Shown: piece after piece, positions 8,731-17,946 of the stretch
Layout: every line of letters begins with the position of its first letter
How positions within the stretch are numbered: the first letter of the stretch is position 1
Source: Pseudomonas putida
GTDB lineage: Bacteria; Pseudomonadota; Gammaproteobacteria; Pseudomonadales; Pseudomonadaceae
Reading direction: 5' to 3'
Assembly: GCF_028682175.1 (NCBI RefSeq)
Contig: NZ_JANHKS010000037.1
Coordinates: forward strand, 1 to 56,583
Length of the DNA: 56,583 nt
Position numbers and translations under genes: made by a program
The notes under the pieces: generated by a model
The model's database searches: none
What the model was told of the DNA's origin: nothing
Seen by the model: the letters and a program-made list of their open reading frames with translations, nothing else

Positions 8731-8884
8731 CGTAGCAGCACGGCTTGCCGGCGGGAGCGGTGTGTCATTATACATTTTGGTGGCTGACACACTGTGGTCG
8801 CGGGCAAGCGCGCTCCTACAGGGCGTTTCTGTCAGAGATGGGTTGATTGACACACCGCTCCCGCCGGCAAGCCGTGCTGCTACG
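8731..8884. repeat. Composite REP element (family-A REPIN with a family-C half inside)
   Basis: A left family-A arm (8731-8767) and a right family-A arm (8844-8884) flank a lone right arm of the family ending GGGCAAGCGCGCTCCTACA (about 8784-8821). The right part keeps the ancestral family-A loop sequence. Confidence 0.88.
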
Positions 8885-9005
8885 AAAGCTTTTGTGAACT
8901 GCCTCACCCCCTTCCTCGCTTCGGAAATCTCCTACACCCTCCTCAGGTCATGAGCCCGGCCACCCTGCCGATGCGCGTTTATCGCCCATCCGCAGGAGAC
9001 GCATC

Positions 9006-10946
9006 ATGCTGCAAGGAATCAACCAGGCGCTGGCCAACAGCAGCGTCAAGCTCAAGCTCTCGCTGGGTTTCGGCCTGGTGCTGGTACTCACACTGGCGAT
9101 CACGGTGACCGGCTGGCTCGGGCTGGACACCATGATCGTGCGCTCCGAATCCCTCAGCGCCATCGCCCAGCTCAGCGCCCTGACCAAGGACCTGCGGGCC
9201 GAGCGGATCATCTTTCGCATCGAAAACACGCCCGAGAGCGCAAGCCGGGTTTCCGCGCGCATCAGTGAAATCGAAGCGCACCTCAAGGGTCTGCGGGACG
9301 ATGACAATCCCGCCGACGTGCTGCAGATGCTCAACAAGCAGAGCGAAGACGCACGCTCCCTGGGCAGCACGTTCGCCAATCTGGGGCAGTTGCTGCAGAG
9401 CCGGGATGACTCACGGGTGCAGATGAAAAGCCTGTCGGAAACTGTCATCGCCGCAGTCGATCAGGTCGAGGCCGATGTGCTCAAGGCCGTCAGCGAGGAA
9501 CAGGGCAACACAGAGAAGCTCGACGAGTTCACCAATATCCTGCAACTGCGTCGGTACATGCAGGCGGCCCTTTCCGCCTCCCAGGCGTACCTGTACAGCG
9601 GCCAGGAGACGTTCGAGGCAGCCGCCGTCAAGGCCACCGAAGGGGCGCTGGCGGAGATCCAGGAGATCGTCTCAAGCCCCTCCAATACCAGCGCCTCCAT
9701 TCTGGACACTGCGCGCAAGGCGATCGAGGACTACCGCAACCAGCTCAACCAGCTCAAGGCATTGCAAATCAAGACAGAAGCGGCCCATGAGTCGATGGAA
9801 GCGATGGGCGACAGCCTGCTCACCTCCACGGCCGACACCAGCACCCTGCAAACCCAGCGCAGGGACGGCGAAGCAGACCGGTCGCGGCAGATGCTGATCG
9901 GCGTGGCCATGCTGGCGATCGTACTGGGGCTGCTGGCTGCCTGGCTCATCACGCGGCAGATCATCGTTCCGCTGCAACAGACCCTGCAAGCCGCGCAGCG
10001 CATTGCCAAGGGCGACTTGAGCGTGGACATCGACATCAGGCGCCATGACGAGATGGGCCGCCTGCAACACAGCATGCAAGACATGACTGTTAGCCTGCGA
10101 ACGCTGATTTCCGGGATTGGCGACGGCGTGACGCAAATCGCCAGCGCCGCCGCGCAGTTGTCTGCGGTCACCGAGCAGACCAGCACAGGGGTCAACAATC
10201 AGAAAAGCGAAACCGATCAGGTCGCCACCGCCATGAATCAGATGACCTCGACGGTCATGGAGGTGGCGCGCAATGCCGAGGAAGCCAGCGAAGCCGCCCG
10301 GCAGGCCGACCTGCAGGCAAGGGAAGGCGACCGGGTGGTGGCCGATGCCATCGGTCAGATCGAGCGCCTGGCGGTGGAGGTGCACAACTCGACCCGGGCC
10401 ATGGGCGATCTGAAGCAGGAGAGCGACAAGATCGGCGGCGTGCTGGATGTCATCAAGTCCGTGGCGCAGCAGACCAACCTGCTGGCGCTCAATGCCGCCA
10501 TCGAGGCGGCACGGGCCGGCGAGGCCGGGCGCGGCTTTGCTGTGGTGGCCGACGAAGTGCGGGGCCTGGCCAAGCGCACCCAGGAATCGACCGAGGAGAT
10601 CGAAGTATTGATTGCCGCCCTGCAGAACGGCACCCAACAGGTGGTCAGTACGCTGGATGCCAGCCGCAACCTGACCGACAGCAGCGTGGAACTCAGCCGC
10701 CGCGCGGGTAGCTCGCTGGAGAGCATCACCCGTACGGTGTCGACGATCCAGAGCATGAACCAGCAGATAGCCACGGCGGGAGAGGAACAGACGGTGGTGG
10801 CCGAGCAGATCAACCGCAGCGTGCTCAATGTGCGCGACATCTCCGAACAGACCGCCGCCGCCAGCGACCAGACCGCAGCATCAAGCGCCGAACTCGCCCG
10901 CCTCGGCGCGCAGTTGCAGGAGCTGGTGGGCCGGTTCCGGGTGTAA
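9006..10946 (+). CDS. Methyl-accepting chemotaxis protein, paralogue of the preceding gene
   Basis: A 646-residue chemoreceptor of the same architecture as its upstream neighbour. TM1 is at about 19-37, a helical periplasmic sensor of the HBM size follows, TM2 is at about 295-317, then HAMP and the methyl-accepting signalling domain (tip near residue 472 onward). The cytoplasmic halves of the two proteins are nearly the same in many stretches, while the periplasmic sensors differ strongly. This suggests a tandem duplication followed by ligand-domain divergence. AGGAGA lies just before the ATG. No che genes are nearby, so it must feed a chemosensory pathway encoded elsewhere. Confidence 0.94.
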   Translation: MLQGINQALANSSVKLKLSLGFGLVLVLTLAITVTGWLGLDTMIVRSESLSAIAQLSALTKDLRAERIIFRIENTPESASRVSARISEIEAHLKGLRDDDNPADVLQMLNKQSEDARSLGSTFANLGQLLQSRDDSRVQMKSLSETVIAAVDQVEADVLKAVSEEQGNTEKLDEFTNILQLRRYMQAALSASQAYLYSGQETFEAAAVKATEGALAEIQEIVSSPSNTSASILDTARKAIEDYRNQLNQLKALQIKTEAAHESMEAMGDSLLTSTADTSTLQTQRRDGEADRSRQMLIGVAMLAIVLGLLAAWLITRQIIVPLQQTLQAAQRIAKGDLSVDIDIRRHDEMGRLQHSMQDMTVSLRTLISGIGDGVTQIASAAAQLSAVTEQTSTGVNNQKSETDQVATAMNQMTSTVMEVARNAEEASEAARQADLQAREGDRVVADAIGQIERLAVEVHNSTRAMGDLKQESDKIGGVLDVIKSVAQQTNLLALNAAIEAARAGEAGRGFAVVADEVRGLAKRTQESTEEIEVLIAALQNGTQQVVSTLDASRNLTDSSVELSRRAGSSLESITRTVSTIQSMNQQIATAGEEQTVVAEQINRSVLNVRDISEQTAAASDQTAASSAELARLGAQLQELVGRFRV

Positions 10947-10953
10947 CACGCCC

Positions 10954-11044
10954 CGTAGCAGCACGGCTTGCCGGCGGGAGCGGTGTGTCAGTTATAGATG
11001 ATCTGACTGAAACACCGCTCCCGCCGGCAAGCCGTGCTGCTACG
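10954..11044. repeat. Family-A REPIN (A3)
   Basis: Paired family-A arms enclose a loop of about 40 bases between the second chemoreceptor gene and the convergent opgH. It lies next to the shared hairpin terminator at 11069-11107. Confidence 0.93.
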
Positions 11045-11068
11045 GGGTGGAGGGTGGTGATAAACAAA

Positions 11069-11107
11069 AACGCCGCCAGAGATTGCTCTCTGGCGGCGTT
11101 CTTGTTT
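11069..11107. terminator. Bidirectional intrinsic terminator
   Basis: AACGCCGCCAGAG pairs with CTCTGGCGGCGTT across a small loop, with an A-rich run on the left and a T-rich run (TTCTTGTTT) on the right. It can end both the plus-strand chemoreceptor transcript and the minus-strand opgGH transcript. Confidence 0.85.
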
Positions 11108-11118
11108 CAGCGGATCAC

Positions 11119-13719
11119 TCAGGCATTGGCCAGCGATGGCGCAGTCAGGTGCGTTGCCGGCTGCAATGGCAGCAGCGGCGCATGGGGATCGGCTTTCACC
11201 GAGGCCCGCCAGGCGTCCAGCCACGCGGCATTGCCTTCGGCCCACACCAACTCGTGCAGCCGCGCCAGGGCAACCGGGTCGCTCAGCAGTTGCAGGCGCT
11301 CGTGGTTGCTCAGGTGCTCAGGCCCGCCCTTGATCGCATGACGTACGCGTTCGATACGCATCCACTCGATCGGCTCGGCCTCACGGTGACGCGAAGTCGC
11401 CAGCGCGCACGCCAGGGCGTTCTGCTGCGGATCGACCACTGCCCGCACGAAGCCGTCGTTCAGCGCATGCCAACGGTTTTCGTGGGTGTACTGATCGGTA
11501 GACACCAGCTCTTGCGGCGGCGTGTGCTCTTCCGGAATCAGGAACAGGTTCTCGTCGCGCGCTTTGAGACCCAGGTTGGTGCGGCTGGAGATCACCGAAA
11601 CCGGGATCGACAGGATCAGCGAACCAACGATAGGCGTCAGCCACCACAGGAAGCTCGGATTCAGCCAGGCCACCAGCGCAGCCCAGGCAAAGCCCAGCAG
11701 GGTCTGCGGACCATGACGCTTGACGGCTTCGCTCCACGGCGTGGAGTCGTCATCACGTTGCGGCGAGTTCCAGGTCGCGGCCCAGCCCAGGAACGCGGCC
11801 AGAACGAAACGGGTGTGGAAAATCATCCGCACCGGCGCCAGCAGCATGGAGAACAGCATCTCCATCAGCATCGACAAGGTGACCTTGATCCGGCCACCGT
11901 AGCCGGTCGCACCCTTGGCCCAGATCAGAATGATACTGAGCAGCTTGGGCAGGAACAGCAGGACGATGGTGGTCGAGAACAGCGCGACGGCTTTTTCCGG
12001 GTGCCACTGCGGCCACAACGGATACAGCTGGCGAGGCTCCAGGAAGTAAGTCGGCTCCATCAGCGTGTTGACCGCCAGCAGCGCCGTCGACAACACCAGG
12101 AACAGGAACCACAACGGCGCCGACAGGTACGACATCACGCCCGTGAGGAACACCGCGCGGTGAACCGGGTGCATACCCTTGACCAGGAACAGGCGGAAGT
12201 TCATCAGGTTACCGTGGCACCAGCGACGGTCACGCTTGAGTTCGTCCAGGAGGTTCGGCGGCAGTTCTTCATAGCTGCCCGGCAAGTCGTAGGCAATCCA
12301 CACGCCCCAGCCTGCACGGCGCATCAGCGCTGCTTCAACGAAGTCGTGGGACAGGATCGCACCGGCGAATGCGCCTTTACCGGGCAACGGCGCCAGGGCG
12401 CAGTGCTCGATGAACGGCTTCATCCGGATGATCGCGTTGTGACCCCAGTAGTGGGATTCACCCAGCTGCCAGAAGTGCAGGCCTGCGGTGAACAGCGGGC
12501 CGTAGACGCGGGTGGCGAACTGCTGCATGCGCGCATACAGGGTGTCCATGCCCGAGGCTTTTGGCGCGGTCTGGATGATACCGGCGTCTGGCGTGGCCTC
12601 CATCAGGCGTACCAGACTGGTCAGGCACTCGCCGCTCATCACGGAGTCGGCGTCCAGCACGACCATGTAGCGGTAGTCCCCGCCCCAGCGACGGCAGAAG
12701 TCGTCGAGGTTGCCGCTTTTGCGTTTTACGCGACGGCGGCGGCGACGGTAGAAGATCTTGCCGAAACCACTGGTCTCGCGGCACACGTCCAGCCACGCCT
12801 GTTGCTCGGCAACGGCGATGTCGGTTTCGTTGGTGTCGCTGAGCACGAAGAAGTCGAAGCGATCCAGATCACCGGTGGCCGCAACGGATTCGAAGGTGGC
12901 GCGCAGACCTGCGAACACCCGAGGCACGTCTTCGTTGCAGATCGGCATCACCAGCGCGGTGCGGGCACCGGCTTCGATGGGCTCGTTGCCGGCGCTGGCA
13001 CCGGAAATGCGGTATTTGTCGCGACCGGTCAGCAGCTCCAGGAAGCCCATCAGCGCGGTCCAGAAACCGGCCGACACCCAGCAGAACAGAATCCCGAACA
13101 TCAACAGAATGCTGGTTTGCAGTGCGTAGGGCATCACTTGGACAGCGGTCTGCCACAGGGTCTGGTGGCTGATTTCGTCGAACGAGACCAGCGACCAGCC
13201 CTGGTACGGCAGGATGCCTTTCATGTAGAAGCCGGCGACGATGGTCTGGCCCAGCATCAGGATTAGCAGGATGTAACGGCGGATCGAACCGACGGTGCGC
13301 CAGCGCGACTTGGGCAAGTCACGGGGCAGATCGTCCTTGGTCGGCTTGGGCGGGTTGGTTTTCCCGGTCAGGCGACGCCAGCCGCGGTGCAGCACGTTGG
13401 TGCGCCACGGCTCGGGCACGACCTTGGTGCGACGGATCGGCGGCGCAGCCTTGAGGCACACGCGACCGCTGGCGTCCACGGCGAGCATTTCAGCCTCGTG
13501 CAGCTCGTCAGCGGTAGTCAGCGTCAGGCGACGGCCCACCGAAGCCTGGGCGGCCTCGGCAGGATCGGTGACGGTTTGCGCCGAAAGGCGCTCATGCAGC
13601 TCGGCGAACGAGGTGCAGCTGGCAAGTTCTGCCCGCTGCTCGTCGCTCATGGGTAGATGTGCCAGGTACTCGCTGAGCGATTCTGTCGAAGATCCTGGCA
13701 CCGCGTGTGAATTACTCAT
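11119..13719 (-). CDS. opgH: OpgH (MdoH), glucans biosynthesis glucosyltransferase
   Basis: An 866-residue inner-membrane GT2-family glucosyltransferase that polymerises the beta-1,2 glucan backbone of osmoregulated periplasmic glucans from UDP-glucose. Catalytic features are visible: VVLDADSVMSG (DxD), SHDFVEAALMRR, and the R-R-W element in KRDRRWCHGN. Several membrane helices flank the catalytic domain. The homologous locus was first called hrpM in P. syringae. Its start overlaps the end of opgG by 8 bases, so the pair is one operon. Confidence 0.97.
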   Translation of the reverse strand: MSNSHAVPGSSTESLSEYLAHLPMSDEQRAELASCTSFAELHERLSAQTVTDPAEAAQASVGRRLTLTTADELHEAEMLAVDASGRVCLKAAPPIRRTKVVPEPWRTNVLHRGWRRLTGKTNPPKPTKDDLPRDLPKSRWRTVGSIRRYILLILMLGQTIVAGFYMKGILPYQGWSLVSFDEISHQTLWQTAVQVMPYALQTSILLMFGILFCWVSAGFWTALMGFLELLTGRDKYRISGASAGNEPIEAGARTALVMPICNEDVPRVFAGLRATFESVAATGDLDRFDFFVLSDTNETDIAVAEQQAWLDVCRETSGFGKIFYRRRRRRVKRKSGNLDDFCRRWGGDYRYMVVLDADSVMSGECLTSLVRLMEATPDAGIIQTAPKASGMDTLYARMQQFATRVYGPLFTAGLHFWQLGESHYWGHNAIIRMKPFIEHCALAPLPGKGAFAGAILSHDFVEAALMRRAGWGVWIAYDLPGSYEELPPNLLDELKRDRRWCHGNLMNFRLFLVKGMHPVHRAVFLTGVMSYLSAPLWFLFLVLSTALLAVNTLMEPTYFLEPRQLYPLWPQWHPEKAVALFSTTIVLLFLPKLLSIILIWAKGATGYGGRIKVTLSMLMEMLFSMLLAPVRMIFHTRFVLAAFLGWAATWNSPQRDDDSTPWSEAVKRHGPQTLLGFAWAALVAWLNPSFLWWLTPIVGSLILSIPVSVISSRTNLGLKARDENLFLIPEEHTPPQELVSTDQYTHENRWHALNDGFVRAVVDPQQNALACALATSRHREAEPIEWMRIERVRHAIKGGPEHLSNHERLQLLSDPVALARLHELVWAEGNAAWLDAWRASVKADPHAPLLPLQPATHLTAPSLANA

Positions 13720-15700
13720 CGGCTGGCAACTGGTAGCTCCAGGTCTCGGTCAGGATCTGTTGATTCATGGCCGGGCCCTGTTGGGTGGATGCAGCCGCTG
13801 CAGCTGGCTGCTGGGTTTCTTTACTGCCTTTGTTGGCCTTGGCGGCGTCGCCCAGGGCGGCTTCAGGACGCGAAGCTTCGTCGGACCTGGCTTCGGCTAC
13901 CTTGGCGGCATCCGCAGGCTTGGCGGCGTCGGCCTTGTCAGCCTTGGCGTCTACCTTGGTGTCCGCTTTCGCATCGGCCTTGGCGACCTTGGCGTCTTTC
14001 GGGTCCTTGGCATCACCGGCCTTCACGGCGTCGGTCTTGACGATTTCGGCCTTCTCATCCTTCGGCGCGGCAGCTGCGACAGCGGCCTTGGCGTCGGCTT
14101 TTTTCTCAGGCTTCTTGTCTGATTTGTCAGCAGTAATCAGCGCAGGTTCCTTGCCAGGTTCGACCGGGGTCTCGCGCAGCAGGTAAGCGCGCAGTTCCAC
14201 GTTCTTGCTGGTGTCCTTGACCTTCAGGCGCAGCGTCAGGCGCCAGCCTTTGGTGACAGGGTTGTAGCGCAGGTTGTTTTCCACCAGGTCGGTGTTGTCG
14301 TCAGTGGTGACCTGGCTGCGGATGGCCGGGTCTTCACCCAGTTTGGCCAGGGTCGGGCCGACGAAATCGACTAGGTAGGCCACGCTGCCGTCTGGCTGGC
14401 GGATCAGGTTGGACTGCTTCACGTCACCGGTCGAGCGCAGGGTCTGCTTGACCCAGCCCAGATCAGGCGAGTGGATGGAGTCTTCGTCCATGGTCCAGTG
14501 CAGGCGATAGTTGAAATCGACGGACTGGCCCGGCTCTGGCTGGGTTTCAGGCTTCCAGAAGGCAACGATGTTGTCGTTGGTTTCGTCGGCGGTCGGAATC
14601 TCGACCAGGTCTACAGTGCCCTTGCCCCAATCGCCTTTAGGCTCGATCCAGGCGCTTGGACGCTTGTCGTAGCGGTCATCCAGATCTTCGTAATGGCTGA
14701 AGTTGCGGCCGCGTTGCAGCAGGCCGAAACCACGCGGGTTTTCCACCGAGAAGCTGCTGACAGCCAGGTGTTTAGGGTTGTTCAGCGGACGCCAGATCCA
14801 CTCGCCATTGGCTGCCTGGATCGACAGACCGCTGGAGTCGTGCAGCTCGCGACGGTAGTTGAGGACTTTCGACGGCTGGTTGGCGCCGAACAGGTACATG
14901 CTGGTCAGCGGCGCAACGCCCAGTTTGCCGACCTTGTCACGCAGGAACATGCGCGACTGCACGTCGACCAGGGTGTTGGTGCCCGGACGCAGGGTCAGCT
15001 TGTAGGCGCCAGTGGCGCGCGGGGAGTCGAGCAGCGCGAAGATCACCAGGTGGTTTTCATCGGCGTTCGGCTTCTCGATCCAGAACTCGGTGAAACGCGG
15101 GAATTCTTCACCCGACGGCATCGCAGTGTCGATGGCCATGCCACGAGCGGACAGGCCGTAGACCTGACCTTTGCCGATGACGCGGAAGTAGCTCGCGCCC
15201 AGCATGGTCATGATTTCGTCCTGCTTGTCATCCTTGTTGATCGGGTAGGTGACACGGAAGCCGGCCCAGCCGAGGTTTTCGGTCGCTTTAGGGTCGAACT
15301 TCACGCCGCCGAAATCGAAACGGTTGGGGTCGTACTTGATTTCATTGACGGTGGTCGCGGTCACTTCGTTGATCTTCACCGGGGTGTCGAAGTGCATGCC
15401 CTGGTGATAGAACGAAATCTTGAAGGGGGTACGGTCGGCGGCCCACTCGGCCTTGTCCTGCAGAAAACGGATTTTCTGGTAGTCGGCAAACTTCATGTCG
15501 CGGAATTCCGCTGGAAGGTTGCTTTTCGGAGCGACGAACTTCTGCCCGGCCAGATCTTTGGCCTTTGTCGCCACGTCGTCCAGATCAAATGCCCAAAGCT
15601 GACCGGCGCCGAACAGACAAAACAAAGCCGACCCGGCCAACAAGGCGCTGCGCAGGCGCTTGCCAGAGGTCTTTGGTGCATTACATGGACTAACAATCAC
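13712..15700 (-). CDS. opgG: OpgG (MdoG), periplasmic glucan biosynthesis protein
   Basis: A periplasmic protein of about 662 residues needed for branching and assembly of osmoregulated periplasmic glucans. I chose the GTG at 15700 (protein MIVSPCNAPK...) because GAGGG lies 6 bases upstream; the frame is also open from a TTG at 15706. A signal peptide ends near GQLWA-FDLDD. The body contains typical OpgG blocks. Residues about 523-645 are an Ala/Lys/Asp-rich low-complexity stretch that sits before the final strand, which ends TETWSYQLPADE. The protein is therefore much longer than enteric OpgG (about 510 residues). It is the first gene of the opgGH operon. Confidence 0.95.
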   Translation of the reverse strand: MIVSPCNAPKTSGKRLRSALLAGSALFCLFGAGQLWAFDLDDVATKAKDLAGQKFVAPKSNLPAEFRDMKFADYQKIRFLQDKAEWAADRTPFKISFYHQGMHFDTPVKINEVTATTVNEIKYDPNRFDFGGVKFDPKATENLGWAGFRVTYPINKDDKQDEIMTMLGASYFRVIGKGQVYGLSARGMAIDTAMPSGEEFPRFTEFWIEKPNADENHLVIFALLDSPRATGAYKLTLRPGTNTLVDVQSRMFLRDKVGKLGVAPLTSMYLFGANQPSKVLNYRRELHDSSGLSIQAANGEWIWRPLNNPKHLAVSSFSVENPRGFGLLQRGRNFSHYEDLDDRYDKRPSAWIEPKGDWGKGTVDLVEIPTADETNDNIVAFWKPETQPEPGQSVDFNYRLHWTMDEDSIHSPDLGWVKQTLRSTGDVKQSNLIRQPDGSVAYLVDFVGPTLAKLGEDPAIRSQVTTDDNTDLVENNLRYNPVTKGWRLTLRLKVKDTSKNVELRAYLLRETPVEPGKEPALITADKSDKKPEKKADAKAAVAAAAPKDEKAEIVKTDAVKAGDAKDPKDAKVAKADAKADTKVDAKADKADAAKPADAAKVAEARSDEASRPEAALGDAAKANKGSKETQQPAAAAASTQQGPAMNQQILTETWSYQLPADE

Positions 15701-15964
15701 GAGCAACCCTCGCCGAAAACAGATGAAGAAACCAACGGCCAGCTATCAAATGCCGGGTTGGCGAGCATTGTTCCGACTGCGAAAGGGGCCAATGATTCCC
15801 CAAACGTTGTCGGACCAGTTTGCGTTTGTACTGATTGGACGGGCATTTACCCATCTTTGTAGCGCGCGATTATCTAGCAGCCTGCGTTACAACGCATCAG
15901 GGGAAACAAAGTATTTATGGCTTTTTGCCTAATAAATTCGGGTCCCCCGGGCAAAATCGCGGAT
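15701..15964. other. Intergenic region upstream of opgG
   Basis: 264 bases with no supported gene; small open frames here lack coding character. It must hold the opgGH promoter (reading leftwards) and the end of the dtd transcript. A short CGGG/CCCG stem with a following T-rich stretch at about 15935-15955 (minus strand) could be a weak dtd terminator. Local base composition is more AT-rich than in the genes. Confidence 0.5.
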
Positions 15965-16402
15965 TTAGCTTTCCAGCAAAAATGTCACAGGGCCATCATT
16001 GACCAAATGGACCTGCATATCCGCACCAAATTGGCCCGCGGCGACCTTCTCGTGCGTGGTTTTAGCCTTTTCCAGCAAATAGTCAAACAATTCAGCACCA
16101 AGGGCCGGTGGCGCCGCTTTCGAGAAGCTGGGGCGCATGCCGCTTTTGGTATCGGCCGCCAGGGTGAACTGTGAAACCAGCAGCAAACCGCCGCCCACAT
16201 CGCTCAACGACAGGTTCATCTTGCCGTCAGCGTCGCTGAACACCCGATAGTTAAGCAGCTTGTGCAGCAATTTGTCGGCGCTGGTACGGGTGTCATGGGG
16301 CTCGACGCCGACCAGCACCAGCAGACCTTGGTCAATGGCGCCGACGGTGGCGCCCGAAACATCAACGCGCGCACTGCTGACGCGTTGCAGTAAGCCTTTC
16401 AT
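15965..16402 (-). CDS. dtd: Dtd, D-aminoacyl-tRNA deacylase
   Basis: A 145-residue proofreading enzyme that hydrolyses D-aminoacyl-tRNA esters. The start MKGLLQRVSSARVDV, the SQFTLAAD motif, and the C-terminal block ending NDGPVTFLLES (the conserved NxGPVT element) are diagnostic. It lies downstream of pip on the same strand with a REPIN between them. Confidence 0.97.
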   Translation of the reverse strand: MKGLLQRVSSARVDVSGATVGAIDQGLLVLVGVEPHDTRTSADKLLHKLLNYRVFSDADGKMNLSLSDVGGGLLLVSQFTLAADTKSGMRPSFSKAAPPALGAELFDYLLEKAKTTHEKVAAGQFGADMQVHLVNDGPVTFLLES

Positions 16403-16433
16403 TCAAACCCTCACTCAGAAACGCAACGGACCC

Positions 16434-16524
16434 CGTAGCAGCACGGCTTGCCGGCGGGAGCGGTGTGTCAGTCGACTCATATGTGACAGATACACCGCTC
16501 CCGCCGGCAAGCCGTGCTGCTACG
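16434..16524. repeat. Family-A REPIN (A4)
   Basis: Paired family-A arms lie between pip and dtd, two co-directional genes. The loop is the near reverse complement of the loop at 32194-32284, so this is the same element in opposite orientation. Confidence 0.93.
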
Positions 16525-16536
16525 GGGCAACTGTAT

Positions 16537-17508
16537 TTATGCCTCTTCAGGCGGCAGATCGAGCAAACGCCGCGCCACCTGGGACGCTGCGCGCACCAGC
16601 GCGTCGGTAATGCCCGGCTCGGACGCCGCATGACCGGCATCGCGAATCACCTGCAACTCGCTGTTCGGCCAGGCCTGATGCAGCTCCCAGGCGTTGTCCA
16701 GCGGGCAGATCACGTCGTAGCGGCCGTGCACGATGATGCCCGGCAGGTGGGCGATCTTTGGCATGTCGCGGATCAGCTGGTTTTCTTCAAGGAACGCATT
16801 GTTGGTGAAGTAATGGCACTCGATGCGGGCGATGGACAACGCGCGCTGAGGCTCGGAGAAGCGATCGACCACCAGCGGATTCGGACGCAGCGTCGCGGTG
16901 CGGCCCTCCCAGGTGGACCAGGCCTTGGCGGCGTGCATCTGGGCGATCTGGTCGCTGCCGACCAGGCGCTTGTGGAACGCAGTCAGCAGATCGCCGCGCT
17001 CGTCCTGAGGGATCGGCGCCAGGTAATCCTGCCAGTAGTCAGGGAACAGACGGCTCGCGCCTTCCTGATAGAACCATTTGATCTCCTGCGGGCGGCACAG
17101 AAAGATGCCGCGCAGGATCAGCGCATGAACCCGGTCGGGGTGGGTCTGGGCGTAGGCCAGCGACAGCGTCGAGCCCCACGAGCCGCCGAACAGCACCCAT
17201 TTGTCGATGCCCAGGTGCTTGCGAATGCGCTCCAGGTCTTCGACCAGGTGCCACGTGGTGTTGTTTTCAAGATTGGCGTGGGGCGTGGAACGGCCGCAGC
17301 CGCGCTGGTCGAAAGTAATGATGCGGTACAGGTTCGGATCAAAATAGCGACGGCTCTGCGCATCGCATCCCGCCCCCGGCCCGCCGTGAATGAACACCAC
17401 CGGCAAACCCTCGGGCGAACCGCTTTCATCGACATACAGCACATGCGGCTCTTCCACTGCCAGATCGTGCCGGGCATAGGGTTTGATCTGCGGGTACAAA
17501 GTCTGCAT
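16537..17508 (-). CDS. pip: Proline iminopeptidase
   Basis: A 323-residue alpha/beta-hydrolase (peptidase family S33) that releases N-terminal proline. The nucleophile elbow GGSWGS holds the catalytic serine, preceded by the oxyanion element HGGPGAG. The catalytic histidine is in RDAGHAASEP near the C-terminus. It is a cytosolic protein of family-typical length. It is transcribed towards dtd, a pairing common in Pseudomonas. Confidence 0.96.
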   Translation of the reverse strand: MQTLYPQIKPYARHDLAVEEPHVLYVDESGSPEGLPVVFIHGGPGAGCDAQSRRYFDPNLYRIITFDQRGCGRSTPHANLENNTTWHLVEDLERIRKHLGIDKWVLFGGSWGSTLSLAYAQTHPDRVHALILRGIFLCRPQEIKWFYQEGASRLFPDYWQDYLAPIPQDERGDLLTAFHKRLVGSDQIAQMHAAKAWSTWEGRTATLRPNPLVVDRFSEPQRALSIARIECHYFTNNAFLEENQLIRDMPKIAHLPGIIVHGRYDVICPLDNAWELHQAWPNSELQVIRDAGHAASEPGITDALVRAASQVARRLLDLPPEEA

Positions 17509-17946
17509 AGGTGCTCCATAAGTCCAATTCAGGGGCTTCTATCTATCTGCCGTCGGGCATCATAAACCCGATTCGGTCAATCGGCATGCTTGCCTGTTTC
17601 TGCCGGCCTGTCACCCCTGATTTGATGAACAGGCACACGAGCACCGATCAGTGTAGGAGCGCGCTTGCCCGCGACGAACTTATGACGCGGCCATTCTGTA
17701 ACACCCTGTTGTCACCATCGCGGGCAAGCGCGCTCCTACAACCGTTCAGCGAAACTGGAACGATCAATGCAAGCGTTCAGGCATTGCCCGGCGAGGTGAA
17801 TCCTCTGCGAACCTGAGCGCCGTACCCGAGTCGAACCGTGGGTCGTGCAACCGGATATTTACTGTCATACGCAGGAAATAACCGGCAGCACACCCTACAG
17901 TCAATCAACCCCATTTAATCGTCCAACCAACTTGAGGTCGTACCCG
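17509..17946. other. Intergenic region between pip and glgP
   Basis: 438 bases between divergent genes. It holds the family-C REPIN at 17652-17740 and the upstream regions of pip (minus) and glgP (plus). Nothing else is recognisable. Confidence 0.6.
17652..17740. repeat. Family-C REPIN (C1)
   Basis: Inverted arms of the TGTAGGAGCGCGCTTGCCCG type lie in the divergent gap between pip and glgP. Confidence 0.92.

Noticed and set aside
8762..8953. 63-codon open frame across the composite REP element
   Set aside because: The frame is produced by REP arm sequence itself; similar frames arise at other REPINs.
6610..11044. Regularly recurring repeats as a CRISPR array
   Set aside because: The repeats are inverted pairs kilobases apart with genes between them, not short direct repeats with uniform spacers. 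They are REPINs.
11047..13266. 739-codon plus-strand open frame opposite opgH
   Set aside because: The translation is Arg/Gln/His-rich without domains, and opgH on the other strand is unmistakable.
15660..15932. 90-codon plus-strand open frame upstream of opgG
   Set aside because: It overlaps the start of opgG antisense, has no ribosome site, and its translation resembles nothing known.
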